Notes under the pieces: generated by a model
What the model saw: the letters and a program-made list of their open reading frames with translations, nothing else
Databases searched by the model: none
Told to the model about the DNA's origin: nothing
In this document: in pieces, positions 49,904 to 58,615 of the stretch
How positions within the stretch are numbered: the stretch's first letter is position 1
Layout of the letters: the number at the start of each line of letters is the position of its first letter
NCBI RefSeq assembly: GCF_017876625.1
Contig: NZ_JAGIOH010000001.1
Span: forward strand, 7,523,501 to 7,587,500
Source of the DNA: Streptomyces syringium
GTDB lineage: Bacteria; Actinomycetota; Actinomycetes; Streptomycetales; Streptomycetaceae
Length of the DNA stretch: 64,000 bases
Reading direction: 5' to 3'
Program-made: the position numbers and the translations under genes

Positions 49904-51391
49904 TCAGACGACCCAGTGCGGTCGTCGGGTCGTGGGCGAGGGCGGAAGGCCGTCGGCGAGGACGGTGGCCATGCGGTGCACGGCCTCGCGCAGTGTGTCC
50001 GGCGGCATCGTGTAGGGGATCCGGAGCCGTTGTTCGAAAATGCCCGGGTCGGTGGCGAAGTAGGCACCGCTTTCGATCCGGACTCCCTTGTCCAGCGCCC
50101 GCTCGGCCAGCGCCGAGGCGACCGGTTCACCCAGGTCCACCCACAGTGACAGGCCGCCGGGCGGCAGTTGCCAGGTCCACTGCGGGATGTGTGCGGCCAG
50201 GGCCGCGGCGAGGGCGGCACGCTGCCGGCGCAGTTGTTCCAGTCGGGTCGGCAGGAGCTCCCCGCCCCGGGGCAGCAGGGCGAGGGCCAGGAGCTGATCC
50301 AGGACCGAGCCGCCCATGTCGGTGGCGACGCGCTGTCCGGCGAGCTCGGTGACGAGCCGCGCGGGCGCGCGGAGCCAGCCGATGCGCAGACCGCCCCAGT
50401 GGGTCTTGCTCATCGATCCTATGGTGATGACCTGGCCGGTTCCGCCGGGCGTGGGGTGGGAGGCGAAGGGCTGCGGGGCGGGAGCGTCGAGGGCGAGGTC
50501 GGCCAGGGTCTCGTCGATGACCAGCCAGGTGCCGGCGCGGCTCGCGGCGCGCAGGACGCGGGCACGCTCGCTGTCGGGCATGAGGCAGCCCGTCGGATTG
50601 TGGAAGTCGGGGATCAGGTAGGCCAGTTGGGGCACCACTTGGCGCAGGGTGGATTCGATGATCTCGACATCCCAGCCGGTGTCGGTCACGGGGACCGACA
50701 CGGTGCGCAGCCGGGCCCGGCGCATGGCCTCCAGCGCGTTCGGGTAGGTCGGATTCTCGACCATGACCCGGTCGCCGGGGCGGCAGAGCAGCCCCAGGAC
50801 GAGCGTGAGCGCGTGCTGGGCGCCGGAGGTCACCAGGATCTGTTCCGGCACGGTGGTCAGGCCCCGCCGGGTGAAGCGCTCGGCGATGGCGGCGCGCAGT
50901 TCCGGCAGACCGTAGGGGTGGTAGCCGGGAGTGTGCGCGTGCTCGGCCAGTTGAGGGGTGATTCGGGCGAGGGCGTCGACGAGCGTCTGTTCCGGCAGGC
51001 CGGGGGCGGCCCTGGCCAGGTCGATCGCGGTGTCCCGGGGGCCGAGGAGCCGGGTGACGCCGTTGGGGGCGCGGCCCTCGGGCAGGGCCGTCCAGGTGCC
51101 GGAACCCTGGCGGCTGTGCGCGTAACCGCTCGCCCGCAGCAGGTCGTACACGGCGGTGACGGTGGTCCTGCTGGTGTCGAGGGCGGCCGCCAGTTCCCGT
51201 TCGGCGGGGAGTCTGACGTGCAACGCGACGCGCCCGTCCAGGATCAGGGCGCTGATGGCCTGCGCCAGATGCCGGTAGGCGGGCCTCGCCCCCGCCGGGT
51301 CGGGCAGCATCGCCGCGAGCTGCCGGCTCCCGAGGGTCCGGTCCGTGCGGCCCGCCCGGTCCGTGCGCGGGAACGGATTCGTATCAGCCAT
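49904..51391 (-). CDS. MocR/GntR family regulator with aminotransferase-like domain
   Basis: A 495-aa regulator. Residues about 25-100 form a GntR winged helix (LRPAERELAAALDTSRTTVTAVYDLLRASGY type), and residues about 130-490 form a fold-type I aminotransferase domain. The PLP-binding Lys lies in GSMSKTHWGGLRIGW and the substrate-side DFHNPTG motif is kept. MocR proteins sense PLP-linked ligands and regulate a neighbouring gene. The divergent neighbour is a YczE/YitT-like membrane protein, an association described for YczR-type MocR regulators. ATG 51391 has a GGGAG site. Confidence 0.9.
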   Translation of the reverse strand: MADTNPFPRTDRAGRTDRTLGSRQLAAMLPDPAGARPAYRHLAQAISALILDGRVALHVRLPAERELAAALDTSRTTVTAVYDLLRASGYAHSRQGSGTWTALPEGRAPNGVTRLLGPRDTAIDLARAAPGLPEQTLVDALARITPQLAEHAHTPGYHPYGLPELRAAIAERFTRRGLTTVPEQILVTSGAQHALTLVLGLLCRPGDRVMVENPTYPNALEAMRRARLRTVSVPVTDTGWDVEIIESTLRQVVPQLAYLIPDFHNPTGCLMPDSERARVLRAASRAGTWLVIDETLADLALDAPAPQPFASHPTPGGTGQVITIGSMSKTHWGGLRIGWLRAPARLVTELAGQRVATDMGGSVLDQLLALALLPRGGELLPTRLEQLRRQRAALAAALAAHIPQWTWQLPPGGLSLWVDLGEPVASALAERALDKGVRIESGAYFATDPGIFEQRLRIPYTMPPDTLREAVHRMATVLADGLPPSPTTRRPHWVV

Positions 51392-51405
51392 GCCATTCTC
51401 CCGGG

Positions 51406-51429
51406 ATTGGCCATGTGATCTGGGCCAAT
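51406..51429. promoter_or_regulatory. Inverted repeat between the MocR and YczE-like genes
   Basis: ATTGGCC (51406-51412) and GGCCAAT (51423-51429) are perfect arms with a 10-base spacer; a further CCAATGGCC follows at about 51447. The element lies next to the MocR start and is a candidate autoregulatory operator. Confidence 0.5.
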
Positions 51430-51491
51430 CACTGTACAGAGTTGCCCCAATGGCCTTGCAGGCGCACAGCGGACGGTGGAGGCAACCAGGC

Positions 51492-52220
51492 ATGCGGCAG
51501 GACATCACGGACCGCTCCGAGCGCGAACTCCGCTGCGGCCGGGGGGATCGCGTCGCGATACCGCCCGGTCCCCGAACGAGCCCGCCTCCGCCGCCGCTCA
51601 CCTACGTCTCCCTCGGTGAGCGTCCGCTGCGGCGCCTGCCCCAACTGTTCATCGGCCTCGCCCTGTACGGATTCAGCCTCTCGCTCATGGTCCGGGCCTC
51701 GCTGGGTGCCAACCCCTGGAGCGTCCTGTACGAGGGGCTGGCGAGGCACACCACCCTGAGTTTCGGCACGATCAGCGCCGTCCTGGGTGTTCTCGTGCTG
51801 CTGTTGTGGATCCCTCTGAAGCAGCGGCCGACGTTCGGCACCGTCGCCAACATCGTCGTCCTGGCGTGCTCCTCCGACCTCGGTCTTCTGCTCGTCCCCC
51901 CACACCTCGGGCTTCCCGCCCGGATCGCTCTGCTCGCCGGCGGCGTCCTCCTCAACGGACTGTCCGTCGCGGTCTACGTCGGCGCACGTCTCGGCCCCGG
52001 GCCCCGGGACGGGCTGATGACGGGCACATCCGCCGCGACCGGGCGTTCCCTCCGACTGGTCCGCACGTTGATGGAGATCACCGTGCTCGCCGTGGGCGGG
52101 CTGCTCGGTGGGGGCGTGGGAGCCGGCACCGCGCTGTACGCACTCGCGGTCGGCCCCATCACCCAGTACTTCATGCCCTGGTTCGCCTACCGGGGCCGTC
52201 GCCGCGACGGCACCACCTAG
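51492..52220 (+). CDS. YczE/YyaS/YitT-like membrane protein
   Basis: A 242-aa membrane protein with five or six hydrophobic segments beginning after a polar N-terminus of about 45 residues. The early motif LPQLFIGLALYGFSLSLMVRASLGANPWSVL, in outline, and the later LGPGPRDGLMTG are hallmarks of the YczE group, which is regularly found beside MocR regulators. Its transport role is unknown. ATG 51492 was preferred over ATG 51450 because a GGAGG ribosome site lies 9 bases upstream. The stop overlaps the convergent MarR gene by 4 bases. Confidence 0.75.
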   Translation: MRQDITDRSERELRCGRGDRVAIPPGPRTSPPPPPLTYVSLGERPLRRLPQLFIGLALYGFSLSLMVRASLGANPWSVLYEGLARHTTLSFGTISAVLGVLVLLLWIPLKQRPTFGTVANIVVLACSSDLGLLLVPPHLGLPARIALLAGGVLLNGLSVAVYVGARLGPGPRDGLMTGTSAATGRSLRLVRTLMEITVLAVGGLLGGGVGAGTALYALAVGPITQYFMPWFAYRGRRRDGTT

Positions 52221-52708
52221 CTCTGCACCTCGTGGACCCAGGCGGAAAGGCCCGCCAGGAAGCCCGCGCGTTCGCTCGGTGACAAGCCGTCCAAGGCGCG
52301 CAGCAACGGCTCGCCGCGGCGGGCGACGAAGTCTTCGAGCGGCGCGCGGAAGTCCTCGGCGAGCGATACCAGGATGCGGCGGCGGTTCGCCGGATCCTCG
52401 GTGCGTTCCACGATGCCCGCCCGGCTCAGGCCGCCGACCAGTTCGCTGGCGGTGGGCAGCGACACGTGGAGCCGACGGGCGATCTCACTGACGGACAGCG
52501 GCTCCCCGGCCAGCAGCTGCGGCAGTACGGCGCCGTGACGTGGCGTCAGCCCGTGCGTCTCCATCGCGTCGCGCAGCTGCGCCGGCATGAGCGCCCGTAC
52601 TACCGGACCGCGGAAGAACGGTTCCAGCAGTGGTACGAGGCCGACGACCGCGATCTCCTCGCGGGTCGGCCTCCGGGGGGCCTTCCCGGCCTCGTCGGTG
52701 TGCGGCAT
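52217..52708 (-). CDS. MarR family transcriptional regulator
   Basis: A 163-aa winged-helix regulator. The helix-turn-helix reads LSVSEIARRLHVSLPTASELVGGL in outline, followed by the wing ERTEDPANRRRILVSL, with dimerisation helices at both ends. MarR proteins usually repress themselves and a divergent gene, and release DNA on binding aromatic or quinone-like ligands. The divergent neighbour is a questin-oxidase-like gene, and an inverted repeat lies between them. A -10-like TAGACT 8 bases before ATG 52708 suggests a leaderless message. Confidence 0.85.
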   Translation of the reverse strand: MPHTDEAGKAPRRPTREEIAVVGLVPLLEPFFRGPVVRALMPAQLRDAMETHGLTPRHGAVLPQLLAGEPLSVSEIARRLHVSLPTASELVGGLSRAGIVERTEDPANRRRILVSLAEDFRAPLEDFVARRGEPLLRALDGLSPSERAGFLAGLSAWVHEVQS

Positions 52709-52724
52709 ACTGCGAGTCTAGATG

Positions 52725-52740
52725 GTTTGGGAATCCAAAC
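52725..52740. promoter_or_regulatory. Probable MarR operator
   Basis: GTTTGG (52725-52730) and CCAAAC (52735-52740) are perfect arms around GAAT, placed between the divergent MarR and questin-oxidase-like genes and overlapping the MarR promoter region. Confidence 0.6.
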
Positions 52741-52768
52741 TGTTCGAATGCTCGAAGGGTGGGGTTCT

Positions 52769-53902
52769 GTGTCCTCGGTCGGCTACATCGACGCGGTCAA
52801 CGATGCTTTGGAGCGGTTGGACGATCTCGGGTACGAGCGCGGGCAAGGCGTCGACCTCGCCAACCACGGCCCGATGGGCGCCGAGGCGCTCGCGCTGCTC
52901 GGGCAGGAGGACGAGGTCGCCCGCTGGGTGCGGCGCTACCGGGACGCGATGGAGCATCACGAGCCGCCCGCCGCGCGCTTCGCCCTGGACCCCACGGACG
53001 AGTCCTCCTGGCGTTCCGCGCTGGGCGCCTTCGGCCGGGCCGGGGACTGGGAGCTGCTCTTCGTCCGGGAACTGGCCGAGGCGCACTGGCGGGAGGTCCT
53101 CGTCCGCTGGTGGCCCCGCCTGATCCCGGGCCTGTTCGCCGGCCTGACCCACGGCCTCATCCGCACCGCCCACGCGGTACGCGGTCTGTACGCGGCCGGC
53201 GACAAGCCGACGCCACTCCAACTGCGGGAGCTCGCAAGGGGCTTGGCGTACTGGGCCGCCCGCTACACGGAGCTCCCCGGCCACCCGCGACTGGCCGGCC
53301 CCCACACGCTGCCCGCCGCGGTCGCCGCACTGCCCCGCGTGGCACCGGACGGCCCGATGGGCCCGGGCACGGCACGCGGGCGCCTGGACACCCTTACCGA
53401 CGTGCCCGGCTACACCGAGTCGCTGGCGTGGCTGGCTCCCGAGCAGGCACCCCGGCTGCTGAGCGAGATGACGGTCCAGTTCGCCGACGTCTATCTCGGC
53501 CACCCCGAGGTGTATCCGGTCCCGCTGATCCACGGCGTCACCGCGCCGGCCGCCGTACGCCTCGTCCTCCCGCACCTGCCGCCGGAGCTGTACGAGCCGA
53601 CGGTGGCCCGGCTGTGGCAGGTCCACGCGGCGTTCCTGCTGGCCTTCACCACCGACCGGCGCGGCGAGGGCACGGCGGCCTGGCGGTCGGAGGCCCCGGA
53701 CCTGCCCCCGATGGCCGAGCTGGGCGCCCGCGCCGCCGAACACGGCGACGAACACGTCATCAAGTTCACCGAGGCGTGCCTGCGGGAATACGCCTTGCTC
53801 CCCGACCCGCGCTACCTGGCCGCCGCGTTCACCGCGCAGCGGCGCATCTCCCGCCTGGACGCCGGCGGTGGCGTCGCAGGCGTAGCGACCGGCACGCCGT
53901 GA
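52769..53902 (+). CDS. Questin oxidase-like protein
   Basis: A 377-aa protein of the questin-oxidase-like (DUF4243) family, related to fungal enzymes that cleave anthraquinone rings. Family landmarks are LANHGPMGAEAL near residue 30, THGLIRTAHAVR in the middle and a second IHGVTAPAAVRLVLPHLP segment. No classical cofactor motif is visible. The divergent MarR regulator suggests induction by an aromatic or quinone compound, and the gene may detoxify such molecules. GTG 52769 follows AAGGGTGGGG; ATG 52748 lacks a ribosome site. A hairpin follows at 53928-53962. Confidence 0.75.
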   Translation: MSSVGYIDAVNDALERLDDLGYERGQGVDLANHGPMGAEALALLGQEDEVARWVRRYRDAMEHHEPPAARFALDPTDESSWRSALGAFGRAGDWELLFVRELAEAHWREVLVRWWPRLIPGLFAGLTHGLIRTAHAVRGLYAAGDKPTPLQLRELARGLAYWAARYTELPGHPRLAGPHTLPAAVAALPRVAPDGPMGPGTARGRLDTLTDVPGYTESLAWLAPEQAPRLLSEMTVQFADVYLGHPEVYPVPLIHGVTAPAAVRLVLPHLPPELYEPTVARLWQVHAAFLLAFTTDRRGEGTAAWRSEAPDLPPMAELGARAAEHGDEHVIKFTEACLREYALLPDPRYLAAAFTAQRRISRLDAGGGVAGVATGTP

Positions 53903-53927
53903 CCGCCCGGGGCGCCCGCACCCCCCG

Positions 53928-53962
53928 GCCCTTGCCTGTCCGGGCCGGGAACAGGCAAGGGC
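53928..53962 (+). terminator. Hairpin after the questin-oxidase-like gene
   Basis: Perfect 12-bp arms GCCCTTGCCTGT and ACAGGCAAGGGC with an 11-base loop lie 26 bases past the stop. Confidence 0.7.
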
Positions 53963-54044
53963 TGGAGGTGCGCGGGTTCCCAGCGCGGCCGCATGCCTGC
54001 CCCCGGTGCTGAGTCGCGTACCCGCAGGGGCGGCGCAGAAGCGT

Positions 54045-54084
54045 GTGGGCCGGTGCGGATCCCTGGGGATCCGCACCGGCCCAC
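54045..54084 (-). terminator. Hairpin after the 56-aa hydrophobic protein gene
   Basis: Perfect 18-bp arms (GTGGGCCGGTGCGGATCC and its complement) with a 4-base loop lie 23 bases beyond the stop of the small hydrophobic gene. A long perfect palindrome holds the same position after its paralogue (8178-8222). Confidence 0.7.
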
Positions 54085-54106
54085 GACGTGCTACGACGGG
54101 GTCAGG

Positions 54107-54277
54107 TCACCATCGGTACCAGCGGCCGCGGCTGCCACCCGCGCCAGTGGAGCGCATGAGGAAGCCGAGGAGCCAGATCACGAGCACGACGACGGCGACC
54201 CACCACAGGATCTTCAGTGCGAAACCGGCACCGAAGAGAATGAGGGCGAGCAGCAGAACCAGTAGCAAGGGAACCAT
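54107..54277 (-). CDS. Small hydrophobic membrane protein (56 aa)
   Basis: A 56-aa protein with two membrane-type segments and a short basic tail ending GRWYRW. It is the paralogue of the 58-aa protein at 8255-8431: the start MVPLL, the LFGAGFALK turn, LWWVA and WLLGF are shared. Function is unknown; such proteins are sometimes stress-induced in Gram-positive bacteria. ATG 54277 is preceded by GGAGG at 8 bases, matching the paralogue. It stands alone between two terminators and the lactonase operon. Confidence 0.8.
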   Translation of the reverse strand: MVPLLLVLLLALILFGAGFALKILWWVAVVVLVIWLLGFLMRSTGAGGSRGRWYRW

Positions 54278-54319
54278 GTCATCCACCTCCAAACGAACGT
54301 GTGCCCCGCGGAAAGCCGT

Positions 54320-55366
54320 TCACGCCTGACGGTTCTCCGGCCCCGTCTCCCGGCCCGCCCGGGGCGGGGGCAGGGGTACCGCGGCGATCGCGCGCCGCAC
54401 GAGGCTGCCCAGGTACAACGTCCCGGCGTGTTCCAGGGCGCTGGTGGTCAGGTGGTAGTTGTCGGCCCGGCGCCGCAGGTCGTGCACCAGCCGGCCCCGG
54501 TCATCACGGCCCTGTACGTGTGTGGTGCGCCGGGGACCGGGCAGCAGCGCGCCCGGCAAGGCCCACAGTGCCTTGCGCAGCGCGGGGTGGTGGCGGTGCA
54601 GGGTGTCGAGAAGAGCGTCGCGGGGGCCGGCCAGGGCCGCCCAGACGAGGCCGTCACGACTGGTCGTCAGGTTGTCGGGAAAGCCCGGCAGACGGTCGGC
54701 GAAGACGTCCGTGGTACCCGCCCGGCCGCCGGTGAGCCACAGCCGCAGCAGCCGGTAGGCCCCCGACTCGGAGATGACCAGGAAGGACTCGTCGGGAGCC
54801 AGACAGAGACCGTTGGCGAACTGCAGCCCGTCCACGACGACCTCCGCGGCGCTCCCCGGCACCCAGCGGATGACGCGGCCGGTGCCGGAGTGCTCGAGGA
54901 TGTCGCCCTTCCAGTGGTGCAGGGGGAACCGCCGACTGGAGTCGCTCACGAAGACGGTGCCGTCCCGGGTGACGGTGACGTTGCTGCACAGGTTCAGCGG
55001 CTCTCCGGCCGCCGCGGTCAGAAGGCTCTCCACCGCGCCGGTCGCCGGGTCGACCCGTAAGAGTCCCTGGTAGGCGTCGCAGACCAGAAGACGGCCGTCC
55101 GGAAGGTGATGCATTCCCAGCGGCCGGCCGCGGGTGCGGGCCACCTCCGTCACCCGCCCGGTGGCTGTCCCCACCCGCAGGATGCGGCCGTCGGCCACAC
55201 CGGTCAGCAGATTCCCGGACCCCTCCAGCGCGAGGTGCTCGGGACCGGCCCCGTCGAGCGGGAGCAGCCGCAAGGGCGGCATCGTCGGCCTTCCCGTCCG
55301 GGCCTGCGGGCGGGAAGGCCGCGGCGGGTGCCAGACGACCGGCTTCATGCGCGGCTTACGCGGCAT
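54320..55366 (-). CDS. SMP-30/strictosidine-synthase-like beta-propeller lactonase
   Basis: A 348-aa six-bladed-propeller protein of the SMP-30/gluconolactonase/strictosidine synthase-like group. Blade elements repeat as GRILRVGTATGRVTEV, DGRLLVCDAYQGLLRVD, SNVTVTRDGTVFVSDSSRRFP and ANGLCLAPDESFLVISES in outline. The S/D-S-S-x-x-F region and the N in ANGL are typical metal-site neighbours. It probably hydrolyses a lactone or ester. There is no signal peptide. ATG 55366 lies inside the preceding gene (11-base overlap) with a GGGGGCGGA site, so the two are translationally coupled. Confidence 0.7.
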   Translation of the reverse strand: MPRKPRMKPVVWHPPRPSRPQARTGRPTMPPLRLLPLDGAGPEHLALEGSGNLLTGVADGRILRVGTATGRVTEVARTRGRPLGMHHLPDGRLLVCDAYQGLLRVDPATGAVESLLTAAAGEPLNLCSNVTVTRDGTVFVSDSSRRFPLHHWKGDILEHSGTGRVIRWVPGSAAEVVVDGLQFANGLCLAPDESFLVISESGAYRLLRLWLTGGRAGTTDVFADRLPGFPDNLTTSRDGLVWAALAGPRDALLDTLHRHHPALRKALWALPGALLPGPRRTTHVQGRDDRGRLVHDLRRRADNYHLTTSALEHAGTLYLGSLVRRAIAAVPLPPPRAGRETGPENRQA

Positions 55367-56012
55367 GGACGATCCGCCCCCGCCGGGCCCGCACGCAGCG
55401 CAGCATCTCCTCCGCGTACGGCAGGACGATGAAGAGGCCCACGGCCGCACCGATCGACGCGAGATACGCGGCGGGAAGCGGCTGCTCCTTGGGGACGAGC
55501 CGCCAGTCGTCCGCGGCGGCCTCCTTGCCGTTCCGCAGGCCTGCTCGCACCTTGTCCCAGTGCAGGCAGGCGGTGAAGGCCGCCGCCGACAGCGGGAGCA
55601 CCTCCAGGAAGCTGTGGATGTGCTGCTCCACCGGGCGCACTTCCCGGTCGTGCGTGGCGATCGTGACGTCCCACAGCGCGGTCGCGCCGTGCGCGACGGC
55701 CGCGCCGCCCATCAAGGACAGCACCAGCGGGTTGATTTTCGCGACCAGGCCCGCCACGACCGGGATGCCGGCCTCGGTCATCATCAGCGCGTGCACCGCG
55801 GACTCGCGTACGCCGCTGGTCTCCTCGATCCGTGTGCGCCGGTGCATCACCCAGTCCGCCACGGCGGGTACGAACCACAACGGCAGCACTCCGTACATGA
55901 GGAACCTGCGGCTGGCGTTCTCCACGTCGTCCGCACCCGGGGGGATGCGCAGGGCGGGCCGGTCACGCCACCGCAGCCACCGGCGTGCGGGACCTGTCCG
56001 GGATATACGCAT
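55356..56012 (-). CDS. Membrane protein with conserved-looking His/Asp/Glu clusters
   Basis: A 218-aa membrane protein with about five hydrophobic segments. Charged ligand-type residues lie at regular places in or beside helices: D53/H57, E63-E64, E70/H74, E80, H108, D115, H121, E129, H131/H133 and E137. This pattern looks like a buried di-metal site, as in membrane fatty-acid or alkane hydroxylases, although the exact histidine motifs of that superfamily are not met. Function is therefore open. ATG 56012 has a GAGGGAG site. Its stop lies within the start of the SMP-30-like gene, implying joint function. Confidence 0.6.
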   Translation of the reverse strand: MRISRTGPARRWLRWRDRPALRIPPGADDVENASRRFLMYGVLPLWFVPAVADWVMHRRTRIEETSGVRESAVHALMMTEAGIPVVAGLVAKINPLVLSLMGGAAVAHGATALWDVTIATHDREVRPVEQHIHSFLEVLPLSAAAFTACLHWDKVRAGLRNGKEAAADDWRLVPKEQPLPAAYLASIGAAVGLFIVLPYAEEMLRCVRARRGRIVHAA

Positions 56013-56394
56013 GGAAGTGCTCCCTCTTGTCGTGATGGGAGCCGAGCCGGTGCGGGCGCCCATCGGGGTCCGGTCGCTCAGCCATATCCGGGCGCGAGCG
56101 ACTCGAATGTCTGCTCGAAGTGGCGGTGTCGGAAGGGCACAGGCGGTTCGCCGGGTACGGACACGCCGGGCCCGGCGAGCCTTCCCGCCGGGCGCGGCTC
56201 TGTGCCGTGTGTTCCGCTTCCTGCCATGGCGTCCCTTCATAGTTGCCGCCGCGGGGCCGGGTACCCGCCCACGCGACCGGTATTCCCGTGTCCCGCCCGG
56301 CGTACGGGTGAGCGCGGTGCGGCGCATGCTCCGTTCGGTGCGACGTGTCCGTGGCAGGCCCGCGAGGAGGAAGGGCTGTGACCGACCGGGAGGA
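56013..56394. other. Intergenic region, no gene seen
   Basis: About 380 bases between two minus-strand genes. A GGAGGAAGG-GTG start on the plus strand near 56380 opens only 16 codons. Several CCGGGC-type inverted repeats occur around 56165-56205 but none is clean. It probably holds the promoter of the membrane protein/lactonase pair. Confidence 0.4.
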
Positions 56395-57660
56395 TCAGGC
56401 GCGGGCAGCCGCCTTGCGCAGACCGTAGGCGGCGGCGCCGACCGCGAGGACGACGACCCCGGAGACGACCGAAGCGGACGGCAGGGCGAAGGCCAGGGCC
56501 AGGCAGCCGAGCGCGCCCAGCACGGGGACGGCCCTGGGCGGGCGGCCTTCGTCCGGAGTCAGGGTCCACGCGGAGGCATTGGCGATCGTGTAGTAGACGA
56601 GCACCCCGAACGAGGAGAAGCCGATCACGTCCCGCACGTCGGTGGTGGCGGCGAGGACGGCGACCACCGCGCCGACCGCCAGCTCCGCGCGGTGCGGGAC
56701 CCCGAAGCGCGGATGCACGGCGGCCAGCGCGTGCGGCAGATGCCGGTCACGGGCCATGGCCAACGTGGTGCGCGAGACCCCGAGGATCAGCGCGAGCAGC
56801 GATCCCAGCGCCGCGACCGCCGCCCCGGCCCGCACGACCGGGACCAGGCCGGGCACACCGGCGGCGCGCACGGCGTCGGCCAGGGGCGAGGCCGTGCGGG
56901 CGAGTCCGACGGGCCCCAGCACCGCCAGCACGGCGACGGCGACGGCCGCGTACACCACCAGGGTCACGCCGAGCGCGAGCGGGATCGCGCGGGGGATGGT
57001 GCGCCGCGGGTCACGGACCTCCTCGCCGAGCGTGGCGACGCGCGCGTACCCGGCGAAGGCGAAGAACAGCAGCCCGGCGGCCTGCAGTACGCCCTCGAAT
57101 CCGGCGTCCGCGCCGATGCCCAGGCGTGCGGCCCGCGCGGTGCCCCCGGTCAGGCACGCGATGACGACCGCGACGAGCACCGCCAGGACGACGGCGACGA
57201 TCCCCCGGGTCAGCCAGGCCGACTTCTGCACACCGGTGTAGTTCACGGCGGTCAACACCACCACGGCGGCGACCGCCACCGCGTGCGCCTGACCGGGCCA
57301 GGCATAGGCGCCGACGGTGAGGGCCATCGCCGCGCAGGAGGCCGTCTTCCCGACCACGAAACCCCACCCGGCGAGATACCCCCAGAAGTCACCGAGCCGC
57401 TCGCGCCCGTACACATAGGTCCCGCCGGACCGCGGGTAACGAGCAGCCAGCCGGGCCGACGACGTGGCATTGCAGTACGCGACCACGGCCGCGACCGCCA
57501 GGCCCGGCAGCAGCCACGAACCGGCCGCCGCGGCGGCGGGCGCGAGCGCGGCGAAGATTCCCGCACCGATCATCGCTCCCAGCCCGACCACCACGGCGTC
57601 GAACACGCCCAGCCGCCGCCTCAACTCACCCGTGCCCGCGGGGTCCCTCGACTCACTCAT
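56395..57660 (-). CDS. APC superfamily amino-acid permease
   Basis: A 421-aa permease with about twelve membrane helices. The N-terminal signature is LGVFDAVVVGLGAMIGAGIFAALAP in outline; RYPRSGGTYVYGRE and FFAFAGYARVATLGEEVRDPRRTIPRAI mark the cationic-amino-acid/basic permease branch. It should import an amino acid by symport or exchange. ATG 57660 has an AGGAG site 9 bases away; the long upstream extension is non-coding. It is divergent from the small exported protein at 57923, with a CGTTGC/GCAACG inverted repeat (57816-57835) between them. Confidence 0.85.
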   Translation of the reverse strand: MSESRDPAGTGELRRRLGVFDAVVVGLGAMIGAGIFAALAPAAAAAGSWLLPGLAVAAVVAYCNATSSARLAARYPRSGGTYVYGRERLGDFWGYLAGWGFVVGKTASCAAMALTVGAYAWPGQAHAVAVAAVVVLTAVNYTGVQKSAWLTRGIVAVVLAVLVAVVIACLTGGTARAARLGIGADAGFEGVLQAAGLLFFAFAGYARVATLGEEVRDPRRTIPRAIPLALGVTLVVYAAVAVAVLAVLGPVGLARTASPLADAVRAAGVPGLVPVVRAGAAVAALGSLLALILGVSRTTLAMARDRHLPHALAAVHPRFGVPHRAELAVGAVVAVLAATTDVRDVIGFSSFGVLVYYTIANASAWTLTPDEGRPPRAVPVLGALGCLALAFALPSASVVSGVVVLAVGAAAYGLRKAAARA

Positions 57661-57922
57661 CACGCTCACTCCTCGAGGGCAGCCACCGTCCGGGCCGGGA
57701 GCCGACTCCGGCCTCGGCGCACGATATACGAGCGGGTGCGGGCCGGTGGCGTGACGGCGTTCCCCCGCCGGTGATCGTCCTGGCCACCGGAGGGGCCCGG
57801 AAGCCACCCGGGCGCCGTTGCCGAAAACTGCAACGTCCCTGCGTAATACGCCTGTCGGCCGATTTCCGAACCGCTGCCGCCGACCCTTATGCGGAGCGCC
57901 CCGGGTCGCTACGATGACGGCA

Positions 57923-58375
57923 ATGGTCACGGTCCGGCGCGCCTTCGGTCTGCCGCGGACTCGCCCTGTGGGCGCACGTCCGCGGCGCCTGTTGTTGCTG
58001 GCGACGCTTCTGCTGGGCCTGTTGTACAGCCACGGTGTGAGCACCGAGGGGGCCGGCGGTCACGCGGTCACCGCCATGTTGTCCGGCGTGGTGGCCACCG
58101 GTCACACGGCGCAAGCGGAACGGCTTCCCGCTGCCGGTGCCACGGCCGCCGGTATCGGCGCCCACCGGCAGCGGCCCGCTCCCCACGGCGCCGCGGGCCA
58201 CGGGGTGGAGGACTGTCTGTCCGGCCAGCCCCAGCAGATCGCACCGCTGCCGATCCCGTGTGCCACCCGCTCGGTCGTGGTGCCCGTGCCTCCCCTCCTC
58301 CCGGCCGTCGTCTCAGCGGCCGACGCCGCGTCGGCACACCCGCCGTCGGTCGATTCCACGATTCTGATCATTTAG
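57923..58375 (+). CDS. Small exported protein, DUF6153-like
   Basis: A 150-aa protein with a basic N-terminus, a hydrophobic segment (about residues 22-37, RLLLLATLLLGLLYSHGV) and a His/Ala/Pro-rich exterior part with Cys in VEDCLSG and IPCATR. The layout resembles DUF6153 proteins of Streptomyces; the assignment is tentative. A TACGAT hexamer ends 7 bases before ATG 57923, so the message may be leaderless; ATG 57914 is the alternative. It precedes another small exported protein and the cysteine-synthase-like operon. Confidence 0.5.
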   Translation: MVTVRRAFGLPRTRPVGARPRRLLLLATLLLGLLYSHGVSTEGAGGHAVTAMLSGVVATGHTAQAERLPAAGATAAGIGAHRQRPAPHGAAGHGVEDCLSGQPQQIAPLPIPCATRSVVVPVPPLLPAVVSAADAASAHPPSVDSTILII

Positions 58376-58615
58376 GCCCCGCACCGCGACGAACCGGCCT
58401 CCCTTCCGGCGTGCTCGGCCGCGCTGTACGAGGAGGCCGCCCACAGGGCCGTTCGCGATGCCCGCAGGACCGTGGCGCACGCCGCCTTCCCGCAGGTGAG
58501 CGGCGCTCCCCAGGACCTTCCCCGCCGCTCGTCCGCCGACGCCCGACCGCCGCACGCCCTTGATGCGCTGCGTGCGCGGTTCCGGTTGCCGTGCCGGCTG
58601 CCAAACGGAGCACTG

